Position numbers and translations under genes: made by a program. The notes under the pieces are model-generated. The model was not told the origin of the DNA and did no database searches. It saw only the letters and a program-made list of their open reading frames with translations. A DNA stretch of 11,479 nucleotides from Clostridium sp. SCN 57-10 (GTDB lineage: Bacteria; Bacillota; Clostridia; Oscillospirales; Butyricicoccaceae): contig MEFT01000037.1 in assembly GCA_001725215.1 (NCBI GenBank), forward strand, positions 14,007 through 25,485, in the 5' to 3' direction. This document shows, one piece after another, positions 8,166 to 11,479 of the stretch (positions are counted from its first letter, which is position 1; each line of letters opens with the position of its first letter).

Positions 8166-8646
8166 ATGCAGGACATTTACATCGTCAGCCATTGCGTGCT
8201 CAACACGGCCTCGAAAACGGCACACGAGCAGGATGGCGCCTACCAAGCAGAGGAAACCGCGAGGCGCGCGTTTGTCATGCGCGCGCTGCAGGACGACGCA
8301 CAGCTTTTGCAGCTGCCCTGCCCGGAGCTTGCGCTTTACGGTGCGGCGCGCTGGGGGCACGCGCGCACGCAGTTTGACACGCCGTTTTACCGCGCCGCGG
8401 CGCGCGAGATGCTTGCGCCGCTTGTGCTGCAAATCGAAGAATATATGCGCCACCCCTCGCGCTTTCGCGTGCGGTGCGTCGTCGGCATTAACGGCAGCCC
8501 CTCGTGCGGCGTGACCGCCTCGTTTGACGGAGACGGCTGGGGCGGCGAGTTTTCAGGCGGTATTGGGCGAACTGCTGCGTGAGCGCGGACTTGAGCTGCC
8601 CTTTGTGCCGCTTTGGGAGGTGACGGGCGATGCGCCGCGTGATTGA
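8166..8646 (+). CDS. TudS/DUF523-related putative desulfidase (CD3072-like), frameshifted
   Basis: A small protein related to TudS, the [4Fe-4S]-dependent thiouracil desulfidase of the DUF523 family, which removes sulfur from thiolated nucleobases. Visible are IYIVSHCVLN (Cys10), LPCPEL (Cys52) and GINGSPSCGVT (Cys114); these three Cys are plausible cluster ligands, and Cys104 is extra. The start at 8166 is set by AAGGAG six nt upstream and a promoter. The frame runs in register to GWGGEF (residue 129). A TTTT run at 8550-8553 then shifts it: uncorrected, it ends at 8582 after SGGIGRTAA. Skipping one T restores FQAVLGELLRERGLELPFVP and stops at TGA 8644-8646, giving 159 residues, the expected family length. 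The restored end overlaps the permease start by 17 nt, as expected in an operon. If the shift is real, the product is truncated after the cluster Cys but loses its C-terminal helix. Confidence 0.8.
8550..8553 (+). other. Frame disruption in desulfidase gene at a T4 run
   Basis: GAG TTT (T) CAG: reading TTT then CAG, with one T dropped, joins two parts that both look like the family, whereas the sequence as given ends 27 nt later at TGA 8580-8582. A one-base homopolymer insertion is the simplest cause. Confidence 0.75.
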
Positions 8647-9868
8647 GCCGGGTGCGGGTCTGCGCGCCGGGTTTGCCGCGCTGCCGCGCGCGCTGAACCG
8701 CAACACCGTCGTAACCGCCGCCGTCGCGATTTTGTTCAGCATCGCCGGGCCGGCGCTCATTTATGTCAGTGTGGCGGAGCAGCTCGGTTTCACGGCGGCG
8801 CAGACCTCGTCGTGGCTGTTCGGCGCATATGCCGTGGCGGGCCTCATCGGCATTGTGCTCGCGCCGTATTATCAGATGCCCATCGTCGGCGCGGCGTGCA
8901 TTCCCGGTGCGTCGCTGCTTGCCACCGCCCTTGCGGGGCACAGCTTCGCCGAGGCGGTCGGCGCGTATGTCGCGTCTGGCGCGCTTGTGCTGCTTATCGG
9001 CATAAGCGGTTTGGCGTCGCGCGTCATGGCTCTTGTGCCGCTGCCCATCGTGATGGGCATGGTCGCCGGCTGCATGATGAACTTCGGCACGGGCATCGTA
9101 TCGGGCACGTCGGCGATGCCGCTTGTGTGCGGCGCTGCCGTTATCGGCTACTTTGCGCTGCCGCGTGTACTCAAAAAAGTGCCGCCCGTGCCCGCTTCTC
9201 TGCTGTGCGCGCTCCTTGCGCTGCTGCTGACCGGCGGTTTTGAAACAGCGAACCTCAGCTTTTCGTTCTCCGCGCCGCTCTTTACACTGCCGCGCTTTTC
9301 GCCCGGCACACTGCTTTCCGTTTCGGTGCCGCTTGCCGTGCTCGTCGTCGGCGCGCAAAACGCGCAGGCCATCGGCGTGCTGCGCGCGCAGGGCTATACC
9401 CCGCCCGTCGGCGCGATGACGGTCGCCTCCGGCGTCGCCAGTATGGCGGCGGGTCTGTTCGGCGGGCACAACGCCAACATCGCAGGGCCGATGACGGCCA
9501 TCTGCGCGTCGGGCGACGCCGACCCAGACCCCGCAAAGCGCTTTGGCGCGGCGTTTGCCTGCGGCGTGTTTTCCATTCTGTTCGGCGTGTTTTCCGGCGT
9601 GGCGCTCGGACTGATTTCCGCCATTCCCGTCCCTGTGACGACCGTACTCGCGGGGCTTGCCATGATCAGCGTGCTCGTAAGCTCGCTGACCGAGGCGTTC
9701 GGCAGCGCGACGCATCTGCGCGGCGCGTTCGTCGCGCTCGTCGTCGGCCTTTCGGGCGTGACGCTGCTCGGCGTCGGCGCGGCGTTCTGGGCGCTTGTCT
9801 TCGGCAGCGCCGCGTCGCTGCTTTCGGGCGAGGGGAAATCACCACTCGAAGCAGGTAAACGCTTATGA
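8630..9868 (+). CDS. BenE-family permease (benzoate/H+ symporter-like)
   Basis: A 412-residue polytopic protein, mostly hydrophobic from residue 25 to 398, with about 11-12 membrane segments. It matches the BenE family of the nucleobase/benzoate transporter superfamily. GAQNAQAIGVLRAQGYTPP (241-259) and the hallmark GGHNANIAGPMTAIC (278-292), followed by DADPDPAKRF (297-306), parallel the 'QN...VLRAAGYRPP' and 'GGHAINLAAITAAIC...HPDPARR' blocks of BenE. BenE proteins carry benzoate with protons, but no aromatic-degradation gene is nearby and the cargo here may differ. The start at 8630 has GGGAGG about 9 nt upstream, inside the end of the desulfidase gene (17-nt overlap). The stop overlaps the next start as ATGA. 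Translational coupling on both sides argues that cargo, desulfidase and methyltransferase belong to one pathway. Confidence 0.85.
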   Translation: MRRVIEPGAGLRAGFAALPRALNRNTVVTAAVAILFSIAGPALIYVSVAEQLGFTAAQTSSWLFGAYAVAGLIGIVLAPYYQMPIVGAACIPGASLLATALAGHSFAEAVGAYVASGALVLLIGISGLASRVMALVPLPIVMGMVAGCMMNFGTGIVSGTSAMPLVCGAAVIGYFALPRVLKKVPPVPASLLCALLALLLTGGFETANLSFSFSAPLFTLPRFSPGTLLSVSVPLAVLVVGAQNAQAIGVLRAQGYTPPVGAMTVASGVASMAAGLFGGHNANIAGPMTAICASGDADPDPAKRFGAAFACGVFSILFGVFSGVALGLISAIPVPVTTVLAGLAMISVLVSSLTEAFGSATHLRGAFVALVVGLSGVTLLGVGAAFWALVFGSAASLLSGEGKSPLEAGKRL

Positions 9869-10617
9869 AGCAGGAAATTCTAGCACAGAATAAGCAAAGC
9901 TGGGACGCCATGGCCGATACCTGGTTCGGCTCGACCGCGCTGCCGTGCTACGGCTGCCTCGTTCCGACCGAGGACGAGCTCGGTCTTTTCCCCGACCTTG
10001 CAGGCATGCGCGTGCTCGATATCGGCTGCGGAAGCGGCCATTCGCTCCGCTGGTGCGGCGAGCGCGGCGCAGCCGAGCTTTGGGGCGTCGACCTTTCAAC
10101 AAGGCAAATCGAAAACGCGCGCCGCTATCTGTCAGAAAGCGGCTATGCCCCGAGGTTGTTCAATGCCCCGATGGAAGTTGACTACGGCTTGCCCACCGGC
10201 TACTTTGACGTGGCTTACTCCATTTATGCGCTTGGGTGGACGGTCGACCTGCCCGCCACGCTGAGGCGCGTTGCTTCCTATCTGAAGCCGGGCGGAATCT
10301 TCCTCTTTTCGTGGGATCACCCGCTGATGCACTGCATTTCGGCGCAGGACGGCAAGCTGGTTTTGGACGGCGGCTATCTCAGTGACGAGTCTTTTTCCTA
10401 TGTTCAGCGCGGTTATCCGGTAACGATTCACAATCATAAAATGTCGGGCTGGATCAACGCCCTTGCCGACGCCGGCTTTACGGTGCAGCGGCTGGTGGAG
10501 GAAACCGCACCGCAAACCCTCGCGCGCGAATACGAGTTTTCTTCGGAGTATTACGCGCCGTGTAAAGCGCAGAAGCTGCCGCTTTCCTTTATCATCAAGG
10601 CGGTTAAGCTTCCGTAA
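9865..10617 (+). CDS. Class I SAM-dependent methyltransferase
   Basis: A 250-residue protein with the Rossmann-like methyltransferase fold. Motif I VLDIGCGSGHS (50-60) binds SAM, the acidic residue closing strand 2 is Asp76 in WGVDLS, FDVAYSIYALGWTVD (114-128) is the motif-IV region, and LKPGGIFLFSWDHPL (140-154) is the post-motif strand. The His in SWDHPLMHC could serve catalysis, but the acceptor (small molecule rather than protein or RNA, by size and family look) is unknown. The ATG shares ATGA with the permease stop (4-nt overlap), with only a weak AGGT upstream, so translation probably depends on the upstream gene. It may methylate the molecule handled by the permease and desulfidase; this is inference. 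It ends at TAA 10615-10617; no T-tailed hairpin is seen before the next gene. Confidence 0.85.
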   Translation: MKQEILAQNKQSWDAMADTWFGSTALPCYGCLVPTEDELGLFPDLAGMRVLDIGCGSGHSLRWCGERGAAELWGVDLSTRQIENARRYLSESGYAPRLFNAPMEVDYGLPTGYFDVAYSIYALGWTVDLPATLRRVASYLKPGGIFLFSWDHPLMHCISAQDGKLVLDGGYLSDESFSYVQRGYPVTIHNHKMSGWINALADAGFTVQRLVEETAPQTLAREYEFSSEYYAPCKAQKLPLSFIIKAVKLP

Positions 10618-10632
10618 ACCCGCATCCGCGCA

Positions 10633-10661
10633 TTTACAAATCGCGCCGCTTGGCGTAGGAT
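10633..10661 (+). promoter_or_regulatory. Candidate promoter of the malic enzyme gene
   Basis: TTTACA (10633-10638, five of six) and TAGGAT (10656-10661, four of six) are spaced by 17 bp, about 35 nt upstream of the ATG at 10697. Because no clear terminator separates the methyltransferase gene, read-through from the upstream operon is also possible. Confidence 0.45.
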
Positions 10662-10696
10662 AGAAGCAGTAAAAGCACAGAAAGAAGGAGAATGTT

Positions 10697-11479
10697 ATGG
10701 ATTATGCAAAGGAATCGCTCCGCCTGCACGGCGAGTGGCGCGGCAAGCTCGAGGTTGTGCCTAAGGTGCCCGTGGCAACGCGAGAGGATCTCGCTCTTGC
10801 CTATACGCCCGGCGTGGCGCAGCCCTGCCTTGAAATCAACAAAGACGTAGACAAGAGCTATGAACTGACGGGGCGGCACAATACCGTCGCCGTCGTGACC
10901 GACGGCAGCGCCGTTTTGGGCCTGGGCGACATCGGCCCCGAGGCGGGCATGCCCGTTATGGAGGGCAAATGCGTTCTGTTCAAGGCGTTCGGCGGCGTGG
11001 ACGCCATCCCGCTCTGCATCCGCACCCACGACGTGGACGAAATCGTACGCACCGTGCAGCTGCTTGCCGGCAGCTTCGGCGGTGTCAATCTGGAGGACAT
11101 CTCCGCGCCGCGCTGTTTTGAGATCGAGCGCCGCCTCAAAGAGGTGTGTGACATTCCCATCTTCCACGACGACCAGCACGGCACGGCCATCATCACGCTG
11201 GCCGCCATGCTCAACGCCCTCAAGCTGGTGGGCAAAAATCTTTCGGGCATTAGCGTTGTGACGAGCGGCGCGGGCGCGGCGGGCATCGCCATCATCCGTC
11301 TGCTCATGGCGCTCGGCCTCAAAGACGTCGTGATGTGCGACAGCAAGGGCGCCATTTACCGCGGACGCGAGGGACTGAACGAGGAAAAGCGGCAGATGGC
11401 CGAAATTTCGAACGCGGGCATGAAAAAGGGCACGCTTGCCGAGGTGCTGCGCGGCGCGGATGTATTCATCGGCGTGTCT
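10697..11479 (+). CDS. NAD(P)-dependent malic enzyme, 5' part (3' end outside window)
   Basis: 261 residues are present, of an expected 380-410 for the short prokaryotic malic enzyme; the frame is open at the window edge. The enzyme oxidatively decarboxylates malate to pyruvate and CO2 with NAD(P)+ and a divalent metal, in the cytosol. Catalytic features are ALAYTPGVA with Tyr36, MEGKCVLFK with Lys91, metal ligands in NLEDI (Glu133, Asp134) and FHDDQHGTA (Asp158/159). A dinucleotide-binding loop, SGAGAAG, lies at 190-196, followed by an acidic residue near 215 (MCDSKG) that leans towards NAD but does not prove it. The start MDYAKESLRLHG has AGAAGGAG six nt upstream. It has its own candidate promoter and is likely a separate unit from the methyltransferase. 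Confidence 0.93.
   Translation, partial: MDYAKESLRLHGEWRGKLEVVPKVPVATREDLALAYTPGVAQPCLEINKDVDKSYELTGRHNTVAVVTDGSAVLGLGDIGPEAGMPVMEGKCVLFKAFGGVDAIPLCIRTHDVDEIVRTVQLLAGSFGGVNLEDISAPRCFEIERRLKEVCDIPIFHDDQHGTAIITLAAMLNALKLVGKNLSGISVVTSGAGAAGIAIIRLLMALGLKDVVMCDSKGAIYRGREGLNEEKRQMAEISNAGMKKGTLAEVLRGADVFIGVS

Noticed and set aside
8580..8582. TGA in the desulfidase gene read as selenocysteine
   Set aside because: The residues before this TGA are out of the family frame; the normal C-terminus continues in another frame, so recoding would not restore the protein.
8387..9715. Long minus-strand reading frame (442 codons) opposite the permease
   Set aside because: Arg/His/Gly/Ala-rich low-complexity translation with no recognisable motif, lying antisense to a clear BenE-family gene; an artefact of high third-position GC.
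10618..10650. Terminator after the methyltransferase gene
   Set aside because: Only an imperfect GCGC...GCGC pairing with an AT loop and no T tract.

Overview
The window reads as a GC-rich Gram-positive-type genome, most likely a Clostridia-class Firmicute. This is inferred from strong AGGAGG-like ribosome binding sites, an ECF-type S component next to a TudS-like desulfidase (a pair I recall from Clostridioides difficile), AI-2E, YcxB-like and LUD proteins, and a compact NAD-type malic enzyme. No rRNA, tRNA or taxonomic marker gene is present, so placement is tentative. Sampled lines run about 63-72% GC in most genes, against about 43% in a sampled line of the GNAT gene.

Layout. (1) 1-1005, plus: the 3' part of an amidohydrolase that began before the window. 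A 12-bp hairpin (1037-1064) with a T7 tract on the minus strand separates it from the convergent minus-strand cluster. (2) 7191 down to 1093, minus: a probable operon, in transcription order AI-2E family transporter, ABC-F ATPase, YcxB-like membrane protein, a 49-aa acidic-tailed small protein, a YcaQ/AlkZ-like winged-helix glycosylase homologue, a LUD-domain protein and a GNAT acetyltransferase. A TATAAT promoter lies just upstream of the AI-2E gene. (3) 7408-7974, minus: an ECF transporter S component with its own likely promoter and a hairpin downstream. (4) 8166-10617, plus, divergent from (3): a TudS/DUF523-related desulfidase, a BenE-family permease and a class I methyltransferase, all overlapping and therefore translationally coupled. 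(5) 10697 to the end, plus: the 5' two thirds of a malic enzyme with a good RBS and a plausible promoter.

Two genes carry frame disruptions that can be located closely. The ABC-F gene leaves frame just after Tyr525: its normal C-terminal coiled-coil tail continues in the -1 frame to a stop at 4321. The desulfidase leaves frame at a TTTT run (8550-8553): its normal C-terminus continues in the +1 frame to a stop at 8646, overlapping the permease start. Either could be a sequencing error or a real lesion; neither has an obvious programmed-frameshift signal.

The most interesting unit is the divergent locus 7408-10617. An ECF S component, a desulfidase-like protein, a BenE permease and a methyltransferase lie together, suggesting uptake and desulfuration or modification of a small, possibly thiolated, compound. 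The substrate is unknown and the pathway is inference.
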